From Thermicanus aegyptius DSM 12793 (GTDB lineage: Bacteria > Bacillota > Bacilli > Thermicanales > Thermicanaceae): a stretch of DNA of 64,000 bases. Location of the stretch: positions 2,820,197 through 2,884,196 of the forward strand of contig NZ_KI783301.1 in NCBI RefSeq assembly GCF_000510645.1, given 5' to 3'. The notes beneath the pieces are model-generated. The model was given only the letters and a program-made list of their open reading frames with translations, was not told the origin of the DNA and did no database searches. The translations under genes were made by a program, and so were the position numbers. Of this stretch, positions 28,521 through 37,637 are shown piece after piece. Numbering within the stretch: position 1 is the first letter of the stretch; every line of letters begins with the position of its first letter.

Positions 28521-29441
28521 TTACTGATTTCCAATCTCTTTTTGGTACTCGCGAACAATATCAAACTTGCTGTCGTCCGATTTGGCATACCCTTTGTGAG
28601 AGTAGATGTCGTAAATCACTTTTTGGCCTTCCGGATCTTTGCCAATTTCAATAAAGGCGTTTTGGATCTTCTCAATCCATTCTTTACTCATATCGGAACG
28701 AACGGAAATGGTATCGTTGGGGATCGGCTGGGTGAAGAAGACCACTTCCGTTTTGTCGAAGACATCCGGATAATCTTTCTTCACCGTATTGCGTGCATCT
28801 TCAAAAATCGCAGCCGCATCCACATCACCGTTTAACACTGCGAGAACTCCTTGGTCATGGCCTTTCACGGTAACGCCTACCACATCTTTCTCGGGATCGA
28901 TCCCTGCTTTCTTCATCTCAACGGCAGGCCATACGTAACCGGCGGAAGAGGTAACGTTCTGCCATGCGATTTTCTTCCCTTTTAGATCTTTCATCTCTTT
29001 AATTCCTGAACCTTTCTTGGTGATCACCATGGCCCGATAGTAGTCCACCAATTGGTCGCTCTCCTGCCCGCCAGGTTGTTTTACTCCGAAGCGCAGCGCC
29101 TGGAGAATCACCTCCGCAGCTCCTTTTTCTTTTGCCAATACATAAGCGGTGGGAGGTAAGAAGCCGACATCCACTTGTTTGGAACTCATGGCTTCGATGA
29201 TGGTGTTGTAGTCAGTCGATACGCTTACCTTCACCGGGATTCCCAATTTGTCTCCTAAGAGTTTTTCCAGTGGTTTCGCCTTTGCTTCCAGCGTATCTGC
29301 ATTTTGGGAAGGAACGAACTGGACGGTCAATTCTTTCGGGACATATCCTTGGGAAGAGGCCCCGCCGCCGTTCCCACAGCCCGCTAAGGCGACGAGCGTT
29401 AAGATCGCGATGAGAATAAATGCTAAACCTTTCTTCACCAT
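28521..29441 (-). CDS. phnD: Phosphonate-type substrate-binding lipoprotein PhnD, 306 aa
   Basis: Starts MVKKGLAFILIAILTLVALA with a lipobox AGCGNG, so it is a membrane-anchored lipoprotein. The mature part has the PhnD features VDVGFLPPTAYVLAKEKG, YYRAMVITKKGSGI, KKIAWQNVTSSAGYVWP and GDVDAAAIFEDARN. ATG 29441 is preceded by GGAGG. It faces phnCEE convergently instead of leading it, but its partner permeases are clearly the adjacent ones. Confidence 0.93.
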   Translation of the reverse strand: MVKKGLAFILIAILTLVALAGCGNGGGASSQGYVPKELTVQFVPSQNADTLEAKAKPLEKLLGDKLGIPVKVSVSTDYNTIIEAMSSKQVDVGFLPPTAYVLAKEKGAAEVILQALRFGVKQPGGQESDQLVDYYRAMVITKKGSGIKEMKDLKGKKIAWQNVTSSAGYVWPAVEMKKAGIDPEKDVVGVTVKGHDQGVLAVLNGDVDAAAIFEDARNTVKKDYPDVFDKTEVVFFTQPIPNDTISVRSDMSKEWIEKIQNAFIEIGKDPEGQKVIYDIYSHKGYAKSDDSKFDIVREYQKEIGNQ

Positions 29442-29496
29442 GCTTTTCCTCCGTTTGTATAAATTTGAATATGCAGAGATGATCCTTAAACATTCT

Positions 29497-29551
29497 AGCA
29501 TAATTCCCCTCGGAAGGTTTGTTAATTTTACGTAAAGAATGTAAATTTTTG
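29497..29551 (-). promoter_or_regulatory. phnD promoter with Pho-box-like upstream repeats
   Basis: Minus-strand TTAACA (29520-29525), 17 bases, TATGCT (29497-29502). Upstream on the same strand are TTTACA and TTTACG, with TTTACG and TTAACA 11 bp apart, the spacing of Bacillus PhoP boxes. Position 29539-29550 is an exact copy of the 12-mer before the phnC promoter. Confidence 0.55.
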
Positions 29552-29619
29552 TCGCACATATAGGCAACGGTTTAATATAAGATATAATCCAACATAGAGA
29601 ATTGAAAGGGGATAAACCG

Positions 29620-30480
29620 ATGATCCATCGATTTCCATGGCTTGAACAAATTGAAGTGATCATTTTCGATCTCGACGGCACGCTTTATCAAGACGAACGA
29701 TTTATCGGGCGTTATCTTGCGCTTGGGTTAAAAGGCTCCACAGAGGAAGGAAAACTCTCGCACTATCTTTCCACCGTTTTTCAGGTTTTGCATGGAGAAC
29801 ATAAGATGAAATTGGGATATTTTTATGATACGGATACGGATTTAGTTTTCCATTTAAAGGGTCAATCTGTGGTGTCGGGATTCGATCGATCTGGAACCCA
29901 GGTTCCTCCGGAACATTTGGAAAAAGTGAAGCGTACCCTAAAGCCTGAGCATCTTCGCTATCTGGGCGATCCCTGGAGCGTGGTAGGGATGGTGCTTAAC
30001 CATGCCCAAATTCCCGAATCGCGAAGGGAAGAGGCTTTCTATCGCGTCCGTGAGGAGATGCTAACACATCCGTCTTACCGAATCCAAGGAACCGATCCTC
30101 TCTATCAGACGATTGGAGCGATGACCTGGCTGAAGAAAAAAATAGTAATGACCAATACACCGGAATCCTCAGGCCTGCCTTTCGTTCGTCACCTTGGATT
30201 GGAACACATTTTTGATCGGATCTATTTCGGGAGCGGAAAACCTGCGGGGATGAAGAGAGCAGCCAAGGAATTGATTGAGGAACTTAATCTTACACCTTCT
30301 CAAATTCTCACGATCGGGGATCATCCATGGAATGATCTCGCACCGATCAAAGAGCTTGGGGGATATGCCGTTTATCTTTCCCCATATCCCAATGGGGGGG
30401 AGCGATTTTGGGATCTTCATCTGAAGGATCTACATGAGCTAAATGAATTGTTCTCACAGCTTAACCTCATCCACAATTAA
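29620..30480 (+). CDS. HAD-superfamily hydrolase, 286 aa
   Basis: Motif I IIFDLDGTLYQDE (nucleophile Asp ~14), motif II MTNTPES, motif III Lys in FGSGKPAGMK, and motif IV ILTIGDHPWNDLAPI. A large cap domain lies between motifs I and II (residues ~20-175). It is a phosphatase of unknown substrate; divergent from phnD, but not PhnX-like enough to call a phosphonatase. ATG 29620 has GAAAGGGG upstream, and TATAAT at 29582-29587 probably belongs to its promoter. Confidence 0.85.
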   Translation: MIHRFPWLEQIEVIIFDLDGTLYQDERFIGRYLALGLKGSTEEGKLSHYLSTVFQVLHGEHKMKLGYFYDTDTDLVFHLKGQSVVSGFDRSGTQVPPEHLEKVKRTLKPEHLRYLGDPWSVVGMVLNHAQIPESRREEAFYRVREEMLTHPSYRIQGTDPLYQTIGAMTWLKKKIVMTNTPESSGLPFVRHLGLEHIFDRIYFGSGKPAGMKRAAKELIEELNLTPSQILTIGDHPWNDLAPIKELGGYAVYLSPYPNGGERFWDLHLKDLHELNELFSQLNLIHN

Positions 30481-30577
30481 AGTGAATGTGAATCGCCGGC
30501 GTCGTTCATCCAAGCACAGTGCGTTTGGTGCAGCAGATTGTTGATTCCATTCCAAAATGTTGATCGGAGGAGATTCT

Positions 30578-30907
30578 ATGAACCATATTTCCAAGACACC
30601 TCAACCACCCTACTATGCGGTGATCTTTACGTCTGAGCGGACGGAAGGAGACAAGGGCTATGGACAGATGGCAGATCAGTTGGAAAAGTTGGCGTTTCAG
30701 CAACCCGGTTTTTTGGGCGTAGAAAGCGTCCGTGACGTAACCGGACTCGGAATCACCGTCTCTTATTGGGAATCCTTAGAAGCTATAAAGAATTGGAAAG
30801 AGAACGCATTACATAAAATTGCTCAGGATAAGGGGAAAACGGTATGGTATAGGCAATTTGCCTTGAGAGTATGCAGGGTGGAAAGAGATCATTTTTTTGA
30901 AATATAA
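30578..30907 (+). CDS. ABM-domain (antibiotic biosynthesis monooxygenase-like) protein, 109 aa
   Basis: Ferredoxin-like fold with YYAVIFTSERTEGDKGYGQM, then FQQPGFLGVESVRD and TVSYWESLEAIKNWKENALH. This matches the YqjZ/ABM family of small dimeric proteins, of which some degrade heme or quinones and many are uncharacterised. ATG 30578 has GGAGG seven bases upstream. No operon partner is obvious. Confidence 0.82.
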   Translation: MNHISKTPQPPYYAVIFTSERTEGDKGYGQMADQLEKLAFQQPGFLGVESVRDVTGLGITVSYWESLEAIKNWKENALHKIAQDKGKTVWYRQFALRVCRVERDHFFEI

Positions 30908-30993
30908 AGGATTTCTTTTTCCCCTACATTTTTCACCACCTAAAGAGGGCGGGACCTCTTAGCAGATCGTTACCGATATTACGATCCGGAGGA

Positions 30994-31023
30994 TTTACCC
31001 ATATTCCATGTTCATGATATAAT
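30994..31023 (+). promoter_or_regulatory. Probable promoter of the DHA2-type MFS gene
   Basis: TTTACC (30994-30999), 18 bases, TATAAT (31018-31023), about 84 bp before the start codon. Confidence 0.5.
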
Positions 31024-31106
31024 ATTGCCCTCATACTTAAGTTCTGAAGAGCGTACATTATGTCCGGTTATATCCGTGATTTGCAGCTCAAGGAAGGGAA
31101 TGCCTG

Positions 31107-32471
31107 ATGAAGACCAAAAGGGAAGAAATGTTGCTCATCATCACCATCGCTTTGGGCACACTTCTCAATCCCCTTAATTCCTCCATGATTGCGGTGGCCC
31201 TGTCCCGGTTGCAGGAGGAATTTCATCTCACATTCGCCGATGCTTCCTGGCTGATCTCCACCTACTATTTGGCCAGCGCGGTCGGGCAGCCTGTCATGGG
31301 AAAGCTGAGCGACGCCTATGGCCGCAAGCGCATTTTTTTCTTCGGTCTTTCACTGGTGGCCATCGCCTCGATGCTGGCTCCCTTCTCTCCGGGATTTTGG
31401 TGGCTCATCGGTTTTCGTGTCATTCAATCGTTGGGAAGCTCCGCCCTTTTTCCCGCAGGAATGGGAATCATACGCAACGTAATCACCACCCGCCAGGCCC
31501 GGGCCCTCGGAATCCTCTCTATCTTTTCTTCCACCTCCGCCGCCTTCGGTCCGTCCATCGGAGGTTTCCTGATTCATGTCGGCGATTGGCCTGCCATTTT
31601 TCTAGTCAACTTCCCGTTTATTCTTCTCTCTTTTCTATTGGCCCTTAAAATTCTGCCCAGCGAACCCTCCACCGCGACCAAACCGACCCCCCATATGGAT
31701 CTCTTGGGAATCGGACTCTTCATGGCTATGATCATCAGTTGGATTCTCTTTTTTCTCTCCCTCGAGCGCACCATCGATGGGTGGAAGCTTCTCCTCAGCC
31801 TCATCCTGACGGTACTCTTTTACCGGTATGAGTCACGGATTCAGGACCCCTTCGTCAATGTTCAGTCCCTACGGCAGAATCTGAATGCCGGTTTGATTTA
31901 TGTACAGTTTATTTTGGTCAATATTATTTTCTACTCCATATTTTTTGGAATACCCTCCTATTTGGAAAAGGTCCATCATTTAGATGCAAAAACGATCGGT
32001 ATTGTGATGCTTTCCATCGCCGGATTCGGCATCATCGTCGCTCCTCTGACCGGCCGTTGGGTGGATCGAAGCGGTTCCAAGCCCGCTTTGTTGATGGGGT
32101 CGATCACCCTTCTCCTCGGCAGCATGCTCCTTCTCACGCTCCAACCGACTTCTTCTGTCCCGTGGATCTTTTTTGTCCTCTCCGTGCTTGGATTTAGCAA
32201 CGGATTTAATAACCTCGGTTTACAAACCGCCTTATATTTCTTTGTCCCTCCTGAAGAAACCGGCACCGCATCCGGTTTATTCATGACCTCCCGTTACATC
32301 GGCACCATTCTTTCCTCCAGCCTGCTCGGGATCTTGTTTGGGAAGAACATTACGGCAGGTGGTTTGCACATGATGGCCCTCGTCAGTTCTGTTCTAGGAG
32401 GTGTCATCCTGTTGCTTACCCTGCGAATGCCTCCCACTCGAGGAAGACCGGCCGCGTCCGGAAACCATTAA
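31107..32471 (+). CDS. MFS transporter, DHA2-like multidrug exporter, 454 aa
   Basis: Long hydrophobic protein with 12-14 predicted segments. It has the loop 2-3 signature GKLSDAYGRKRIFFFG and the antiporter motif C-like region IFSSTSAAFGPSIGGFLI in segment 5. Start region NPLNSSMIAVALSRLQEEFH is typical of EmrB/QacA-type drug:H+ antiporters. Substrate unknown. GGAAGGG precedes ATG 31107. Confidence 0.88.
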   Translation: MKTKREEMLLIITIALGTLLNPLNSSMIAVALSRLQEEFHLTFADASWLISTYYLASAVGQPVMGKLSDAYGRKRIFFFGLSLVAIASMLAPFSPGFWWLIGFRVIQSLGSSALFPAGMGIIRNVITTRQARALGILSIFSSTSAAFGPSIGGFLIHVGDWPAIFLVNFPFILLSFLLALKILPSEPSTATKPTPHMDLLGIGLFMAMIISWILFFLSLERTIDGWKLLLSLILTVLFYRYESRIQDPFVNVQSLRQNLNAGLIYVQFILVNIIFYSIFFGIPSYLEKVHHLDAKTIGIVMLSIAGFGIIVAPLTGRWVDRSGSKPALLMGSITLLLGSMLLLTLQPTSSVPWIFFVLSVLGFSNGFNNLGLQTALYFFVPPEETGTASGLFMTSRYIGTILSSSLLGILFGKNITAGGLHMMALVSSVLGGVILLLTLRMPPTRGRPAASGNH

Positions 32472-32554
32472 TCCGATGCTTATTTCCGCCATGCCAAAGG
32501 AGGACGCCGGTGGGCGGATGCCGCTTTCAGAAGGTCTTACTTCCCAAGCCCATT

Positions 32555-33781
32555 TCATCGAGGAGTAACAAATTCCTGCGTGTAGAGATCTTCTTTTACC
32601 CCCACTCCCAGCGTGGTGAACTCTTTTTCCAAGATATTACGGCGATGCCCTTCGCTATTCATCCACCCTTCATGAGCCTCGACGGCATCATGATATCCTT
32701 TGGCGATATTCTCCCCCGTCATCCGGTAGGAGATGGCGGCCTGCTCGATTCGATCCGCCGGAGAAAGTCCCGTCGTCGCCGAAACATGAGCAAAGAAATG
32801 GTGTTGCCACATGTCGACACTATGACCGCGCGCCACCTCGGCGGCTTTCTCATTCCAGGAGAGGGTGGAAAGTCCGAAGCGAGCTCGGACCACATTCACC
32901 AAGTCGAAAATGATGCGCTCATTCCCCCGATCCACCGCTTCCTGTTCCTGGGCGGAAAGCGTAGGAGGAGAAATTTCCGGGGCTTTTGTATAGTAACTGT
33001 ACTTCATCGTGAAGAGTTGACTGCGTACCAAGGTTTCCAGGCTAAGCTGACGAATCGCCGTGACCCGATTCCGATTATGAAGGTCGAGATAGAGAATGGT
33101 GGCCACTCCGTTCTGTACCAAGAGCCGTCTCTCATTGGAATTGTTTTCGATGGTAAAGGTAGCCCCATCGTAGGGGAAAGTAACCGTATTTTGCGGTTGT
33201 AAACCCTCGACCACCGATTTCTCCGAACCCACTTTTACCCCTTGATACTCCCACGTGGGTGCATTGGAATAAAGATCGACCACTTTCCCATTCATTACAC
33301 CCACTTGTACATATCTCTCCAGATCCCGATTATAGATCCACCATTCATACTTCAGTCGACTGAATTCCTTTCGATTCGGATTACCCAGGATCGCCGTCAC
33401 TTCCTGTGCACTCTGTCCGATATGGATGCCATAAACCCCTTCTTTTTGCGCCGGGATGTTCTTCGAAGGCGTGGAGAGCTCGGCCGGGCGTTTCCCCACC
33501 CAGATAGATTGGGTGTTGGGATCGTAACCCACCTCTTTCCCAAGTTTTTCTCCGATGTAACGAAGGGGCACATAGGTAGTCCCTTCATAGTTGAACGCGA
33601 GGGGAACCTCCGTCTTGCCGTTAAAGAAAGTTCCGGATAAATGCTCCAAATCTTTCATTTCGTCAAAGAAAAAGGTGACACGGGGCAACGCTACCCGAAT
33701 CTGTTTCATCAGCCCATCCGCGATGGAGGTAGAACTGAAAAGGAGGAAAAGTACCAAGACGATGAGGATCTTCTTCTTCAT
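32555..33781 (-). CDS. Secreted CAP/SCP-domain protein with stalk and CAP-associated domains, 408 aa
   Basis: An N-terminal signal peptide (MKKKILIVLVLFLLFSSTSI) comes first. A copper-amine-oxidase-type stalk domain follows (~35-100; TTYVPLRYIGEKLGKEVGYD). Next is a CAP-associated domain (~115-255; GIHIGQSAQEVTAILGNPN) and a C-terminal CAP domain (~285-405). The CAP signatures are HSVDMWQHHFFAH, GENIAKGY and NSEGHRRNIL. It resembles YlbC-type Bacillus proteins. Extracellular or wall-associated; activity unknown. GGAGG precedes ATG 33781. Confidence 0.9.
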   Translation of the reverse strand: MKKKILIVLVLFLLFSSTSIADGLMKQIRVALPRVTFFFDEMKDLEHLSGTFFNGKTEVPLAFNYEGTTYVPLRYIGEKLGKEVGYDPNTQSIWVGKRPAELSTPSKNIPAQKEGVYGIHIGQSAQEVTAILGNPNRKEFSRLKYEWWIYNRDLERYVQVGVMNGKVVDLYSNAPTWEYQGVKVGSEKSVVEGLQPQNTVTFPYDGATFTIENNSNERRLLVQNGVATILYLDLHNRNRVTAIRQLSLETLVRSQLFTMKYSYYTKAPEISPPTLSAQEQEAVDRGNERIIFDLVNVVRARFGLSTLSWNEKAAEVARGHSVDMWQHHFFAHVSATTGLSPADRIEQAAISYRMTGENIAKGYHDAVEAHEGWMNSEGHRRNILEKEFTTLGVGVKEDLYTQEFVTPR

Positions 33782-33956
33782 TTGAACGCCCCCTCCAGGT
33801 CATAAAGATATGCACACTCTTCGACTGAGCAATAATACCGTATTTCCTATGCCTTTTCTATGCAGCAGCATCTTTAGTCCTATTTGCCGCTGCCGGACGG
33901 ACACGGCTCATTGCGTCCCTCTTTATCGTCGGTTGAAGCGAAAACAGTCCCTAACG

Positions 33957-34637
33957 TCAAAAACCAAGCGCAATCAATAAGTTAAAAAAAGAATGGAACA
34001 CAATAACCGACCAAAGCGAGCCGGTTCGCTTGAATGTATACCCCCAGATCAGAGCCAAAAGAAAAATCACGATAGAATTTGAGATAAAAGATTCTAGCGT
34101 CTGATTATTGGCAATCCAGATCGGGAAATGAATGAGAACAAACAGGAATGAAGTCAACAGATTTGCTTTGTAAAACTTCATAAACGCCGACATCTTTTGT
34201 AAAATAAATCCTCTAAATACGATTTCTTCTATGATGCCCGCGAGTAAAACGCCATTCAGCCAATAAGATAAACCTTTGAATATACCAAATTCAGCATCCC
34301 CTAAAAGATGATCATTGATATACAAAAGGATTGCCGTGATGATGATAGCACTCCCTGTCCATAGGTTCGCTTTCGGCTTTTTGTTCAGCTTCAAATACAA
34401 TATCGGATTTGTCCGATCCAAAGTACGCAAAAAAACGAATACGGGGAGGACCCAGATTGCGATCTTGACGACTGCTTCGAGCAAACTAGCTGGTATCGTA
34501 TCTACACCGGGCTTCACCCAAAATAATCGGGCCGATGCCCATGCAACATAAAACAAAATGAAGTAAGAGACGAAATACCGCTTATGTTTGGATTTGTTCA
34601 CATTCGGATCAATGTTTACGTTGATTTGTGGTTCCAA
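33957..34637 (-). CDS. CPBP-family intramembrane metalloprotease, 226 aa
   Basis: About seven membrane segments with the CAAX-protease/bacteriocin-processing motifs: GIIEEIVFRGFIL (EExxxR), FVLIHFPIW (His) and IVFHSFFNLL. TTG 34637 has AAGGAG ten bases upstream; the in-frame sequence above it overlaps the histidine kinase and is not native. It lies 32 bp after the kinase gene on the same strand, so it may belong to the same transcript. Substrate unknown. Confidence 0.82.
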   Translation of the reverse strand: MEPQINVNIDPNVNKSKHKRYFVSYFILFYVAWASARLFWVKPGVDTIPASLLEAVVKIAIWVLPVFVFLRTLDRTNPILYLKLNKKPKANLWTGSAIIITAILLYINDHLLGDAEFGIFKGLSYWLNGVLLAGIIEEIVFRGFILQKMSAFMKFYKANLLTSFLFVLIHFPIWIANNQTLESFISNSIVIFLLALIWGYTFKRTGSLWSVIVFHSFFNLLIALGF

Positions 34638-34669
34638 TTTTACATCTCTCCTTGAATAGGTAAATTTTC

Positions 34670-35968
34670 CTAATTTTTCAGCAGAGGTCGGTCCCATGAA
34701 CCGCAGTTCTCTTCCAATTCCCTCTGTTTTCTCTGAAACAACAGCTCCACTTCGGTTCCCACATTCACTTTGGAATGGATGCGGATCACGCCGCCATGCG
34801 CATCGACGATCCAACGCGCGATGGACAAGCCAAGGCCCGAACCACCCAGGCTGCGGGAGCGTGCTTTGTCACCACGGTAAAACCGCTCGAAAACATGCGG
34901 AAGATCCTCCTCCGCAATTCCACAACCGGTATCTGCTATACGGATGTAAACGGAATGCGATTGATTACGGCCGGTTACCTCGATCCGCCCCGATGGAGGA
35001 GTGTATTTCAACGCGTTATCCAGCAGAATGACGAGAAGCTGGCGGATTCTGCCCTCGTCCCCCCAGAGAAGCAAAGGCTTCTGAACATCGGTGGTGATCT
35101 CGATTTCCCGGGTGAGCGCCAACACCCGAAACTGGTCGGTTATCTCGGACAGCAAGGCATCCAAGGCGATTTTCGATGGATGGATCTCCAGTTGATTCGA
35201 ATCGGATCGGGCTAGTGTCAACAAGTCGTCCAACAACTTGCCGAGCCGTTTGCTCTCCTTTAAAATAACGGCAATTTTAGGGCTCTCCTCTTCGATGGAA
35301 TGCGCGGGATGCCGGAGAAGCAATTCCGTTTGAGCCTGGATGACCGCCGTCGGCGTCCGCAGCTCATGAGAAGCATCCGCCACAAAACGCTGCTGTTTTT
35401 CCCAGGAACGGCGGATGGGGACGAGGGCTCGTTCCGCTAAAAACAACCCTGCAAAAATCGAAATGATCAGGCCGACGATAATTCCCGCGATAATGTCCCG
35501 CAGTAACGAACGGAGCGTTCCGTCCAGATCCTCCTGACTTCTTACGATCCCGACAGAGGCAATCGGGCCCCAATTCCGGTTCTGAGTCGGAAATTGGAGC
35601 ACGCGGTAACTGCGATGGCCGACGATAACCGTCCGAATGGCCGGTTCATCATTTGGCGTTCGGAACTGATTCGCTATCGACGAAGAGAGCGACTGCTTCG
35701 GCGCTTGCCCGATCAGTCGGCCTTGCGCATCCCAGAACAAGTACGTCGTCTTTTCGTCCTGCTGAGGATCCGGGGAGTCGGATTGCAGCCATTCCGCCAG
35801 GTTATGAACGGATTGAATTCTTTTTTCCGCTTGTTTCAATACCTCATCCGACTCGTGAAATAATCGGTAACGCATATGAAGATACAACAACGTGCTTAAC
35901 ACAACGAGAATGAGCAGAAAAACCGCGGCGTTCAGTACGACCAATTTTCTTCGGGTTTTATTGAACAT
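34670..35968 (-). CDS. Sensor histidine kinase, 432 aa
   Basis: Two membrane segments (~10-32 and ~155-178) enclose an extracytoplasmic sensor of ~120 residues with no recognised fold. The H-box is ADASHELRTPTAVIQAQTE, the N-box LVILLDNALKYTPPSG, and the G-boxes DTGCGIAEED and GGSGLGLSIARWIVD. ATG 35968 has GGGGAGAG upstream and overlaps the response-regulator gene by 11 bp. Divergent from the flavin module, which it probably controls through its partner. Confidence 0.93.
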   Translation of the reverse strand: MFNKTRRKLVVLNAAVFLLILVVLSTLLYLHMRYRLFHESDEVLKQAEKRIQSVHNLAEWLQSDSPDPQQDEKTTYLFWDAQGRLIGQAPKQSLSSSIANQFRTPNDEPAIRTVIVGHRSYRVLQFPTQNRNWGPIASVGIVRSQEDLDGTLRSLLRDIIAGIIVGLIISIFAGLFLAERALVPIRRSWEKQQRFVADASHELRTPTAVIQAQTELLLRHPAHSIEEESPKIAVILKESKRLGKLLDDLLTLARSDSNQLEIHPSKIALDALLSEITDQFRVLALTREIEITTDVQKPLLLWGDEGRIRQLLVILLDNALKYTPPSGRIEVTGRNQSHSVYIRIADTGCGIAEEDLPHVFERFYRGDKARSRSLGGSGLGLSIARWIVDAHGGVIRIHSKVNVGTEVELLFQRKQRELEENCGSWDRPLLKN

Positions 35969-36644
35969 CGGCCTCTCCCCTAAACAAATAGCCGACACCC
36001 CGCACGGTGCGGAGAAAATCACCGGCGCCATGGGCCACAAGCTTTTTGCGAAGATGATGCACATACACGTCGATTGCTGTCAGGGCGGAGCTCGAATCAC
36101 CCCCCCATACCCGATAAAAAATCTGCTCGCGGGTCAAAATCTGATCTTTATGGCACATAAAAAATTCCAGCAATTCAAATTCCGTCTTCGTCAAATGCAA
36201 CGGGGTTTCCCCGCTGAAAGCCTCCCTTGTCGCACGGACCAACCGGATGGGACCGCAGGTCAGATCACCCTCTTGACCGATCGCCCCTCGTCTTCTGAGT
36301 ACGGCTCTTACCCTTGCCAGCAATTCCGAGACGGCAAACGGCTTCGTTACGTAGTCGTCCGCGCCTGCGTCCAGACCTGCCACCCGATCCGTCACCGCAT
36401 CTTTGGCCGTCAAAAGGATGATAGGGGTCCACACGGATTGGGCTCTTAATTTTTTTACGATTTCCACGCCGTTCATCTCGGGTAGCATCACATCGAGAAG
36501 GATCAAATCATGAATGGCCTGTTCGGCCAAATAATAACCTTCATCGCCGCTTTCTGCGGTGTCCGTCTGAAAAGCTTCCCCCTCGAAAATATCGCGGATC
36601 ACTTTGAGCAAGGAGGCATCATCCTCCACCACAAGCACGCGCAC
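35958..36644 (-). CDS. OmpR/PhoB-type response regulator, 228 aa
   Basis: Receiver domain MRVLVVEDDASLLKVIRDIF with phospho-acceptor Asp in DLILLDVMLPEMNGVE (~51) and Lys in YVTKPFAVSELLARV (~101). The winged-helix DNA-binding domain includes LTKTEFELLEFFMCHKDQIL and ALTAIDVYVHHLRKKL. GTG 36644 has a GGAGAGGCGGG site. The direct TTTTAAG repeats 70 bp upstream are the likely binding sites, shared with the divergent flavin operon. Confidence 0.95.
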   Translation of the reverse strand: MRVLVVEDDASLLKVIRDIFEGEAFQTDTAESGDEGYYLAEQAIHDLILLDVMLPEMNGVEIVKKLRAQSVWTPIILLTAKDAVTDRVAGLDAGADDYVTKPFAVSELLARVRAVLRRRGAIGQEGDLTCGPIRLVRATREAFSGETPLHLTKTEFELLEFFMCHKDQILTREQIFYRVWGGDSSSALTAIDVYVHHLRKKLVAHGAGDFLRTVRGVGYLFRGEADVQ

Positions 36645-36681
36645 GCTTTTCCCGCCTCTCCGAAAAAATGTAAATCACTTT

Positions 36682-36747
36682 CATTTTATCAGAAAGAGCG
36701 ACTGAATGGCTGATTTTAAGAAAATTTTAAGGTTGTCAAATTATACT
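36682..36747 (+). promoter_or_regulatory. Flavin-module promoter with response-regulator direct repeats
   Basis: TTTTAAG at 36714-36720 and again at 36725-36731 (11 bp start to start), covering where a -35 would be, followed by TATACT at 36742-36747. Direct repeats with one-turn spacing just before a -10 are the usual layout for OmpR-family activation. The block 36682-36745 is duplicated at 39666-39729. Confidence 0.75.
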
Positions 36748-36851
36748 TTAGTACCGGATGAAAGAAAAACAACGGCGAACGGGTACAACCGAAACAGATC
36801 ATGATTTATCGTGGGATTTAGCGATTGTAAGATCAGATTGGAGGAATGACG

Positions 36852-37637
36852 ATGGCAAAAATGGGAAAAAAGTGGATCTTCCTTTGTTCTGCAGCCCTCG
36901 GAGCGATTTATGCCGCCGAATATGTCATAACGGAGGCGCCTCCGGATACACAGAATAGGTCGAATGCAGAAGAGAACATCCAAAGTCTACCGCAACCTTA
37001 CCAAGAAAATTTGCAAACCGAAAACGTACCAAGCGACAGTTCAGCATATAGTCACTCACAATCTGAAAACACGCTGACAGACAACCCGCAAACTGAATAC
37101 AACAAAGCCGAGAGAAATCCGACCCAAAGCACGAACGTTCAAGGCACACAATCCGCGGACAAACCCACCCAAAGCACAAACGTTCAAGGCACACAATCCG
37201 CGGACAAACCGACCCAAAGCACGAACGTTCAAGGTACACAATCTGCGGACAAACCCACCCAAAGCACAAACGTTCAAGGTACACAATCTGCGGACAAACC
37301 CACCCAAAGCACAAACGTTCAAGGCACACAATCTGCGGACAAACCGACTCAAAGCGTTCAACCCAAAAGGGTTTATCAAGACGGGACCTTTACAGGGATG
37401 GGAAGCAATCGGCGCGGGTCGATTCAGGTGTCCGTTACGATTAAAAACGATAAGATTACGGACGTTGAAATTGTTAATTTCGCCATGCATTATTCGGAGA
37501 ACGACATCATAGGGCTGCCTGACGAAGTGCTTAAGAGACAAAGCGCGCAGGTAGACAATGTATCCGGCGCGACGTACAGCACGCGCGCGTTTGAAGATGC
37601 CGTGCAAGATGCGCTCGATAAGGCGAAAAATGCATGA
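36852..37637 (+). CDS. FMN-binding domain protein with tandem-repeat stalk, 261 aa
   Basis: N-terminal signal/anchor segment (KKWIFLCSAALGAIYAAEYV), then a low-complexity Gln/Ser/Thr stalk, including five exact-phase copies of a 15-residue PTQSTNVQGTQSADK unit (~90-164). The C-terminal FMN-binding domain (~175-261) has the flavinylation motif VSGATYSTRAFEDAV; the Thr in YST (~244) should carry covalent FMN. Comparable to RnfG/NqrC-type and extracellular electron-transfer FMN proteins. ATG 36852 has GGAGG seven bases upstream. Its stop overlaps the apbE start. Confidence 0.9.
   Translation: MAKMGKKWIFLCSAALGAIYAAEYVITEAPPDTQNRSNAEENIQSLPQPYQENLQTENVPSDSSAYSHSQSENTLTDNPQTEYNKAERNPTQSTNVQGTQSADKPTQSTNVQGTQSADKPTQSTNVQGTQSADKPTQSTNVQGTQSADKPTQSTNVQGTQSADKPTQSVQPKRVYQDGTFTGMGSNRRGSIQVSVTIKNDKITDVEIVNFAMHYSENDIIGLPDEVLKRQSAQVDNVSGATYSTRAFEDAVQDALDKAKNA
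37119..37343 (+). repeat. Five tandem 45-bp repeats inside the FMN-binding gene
   Basis: Units begin at 37119, 37164, 37209, 37254 and 37299, plus a partial one at 37344. They differ at a few silent positions (for example GGC/GGT and TCC/TCT). They encode an extended hydrophilic stalk and are likely to vary in copy number between strains. Confidence 0.95.

Noticed and set aside
29620..30480. HAD hydrolase as phosphonoacetaldehyde hydrolase (PhnX)
   Set aside because: It has generic HAD motifs and a large cap, but I see no PhnX cap-domain Lys signature and no partner aminotransferase.
37119..37343. Regularly spaced 45-bp repeats as a CRISPR array
   Set aside because: Units are contiguous with no unique spacers and are in frame within the FMN-binding gene.
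36925..37607. Two long minus-strand frames rich in Cys/Leu repeats
   Set aside because: They are antisense shadows of the 45-bp repeats and have no ribosome site or family resemblance.
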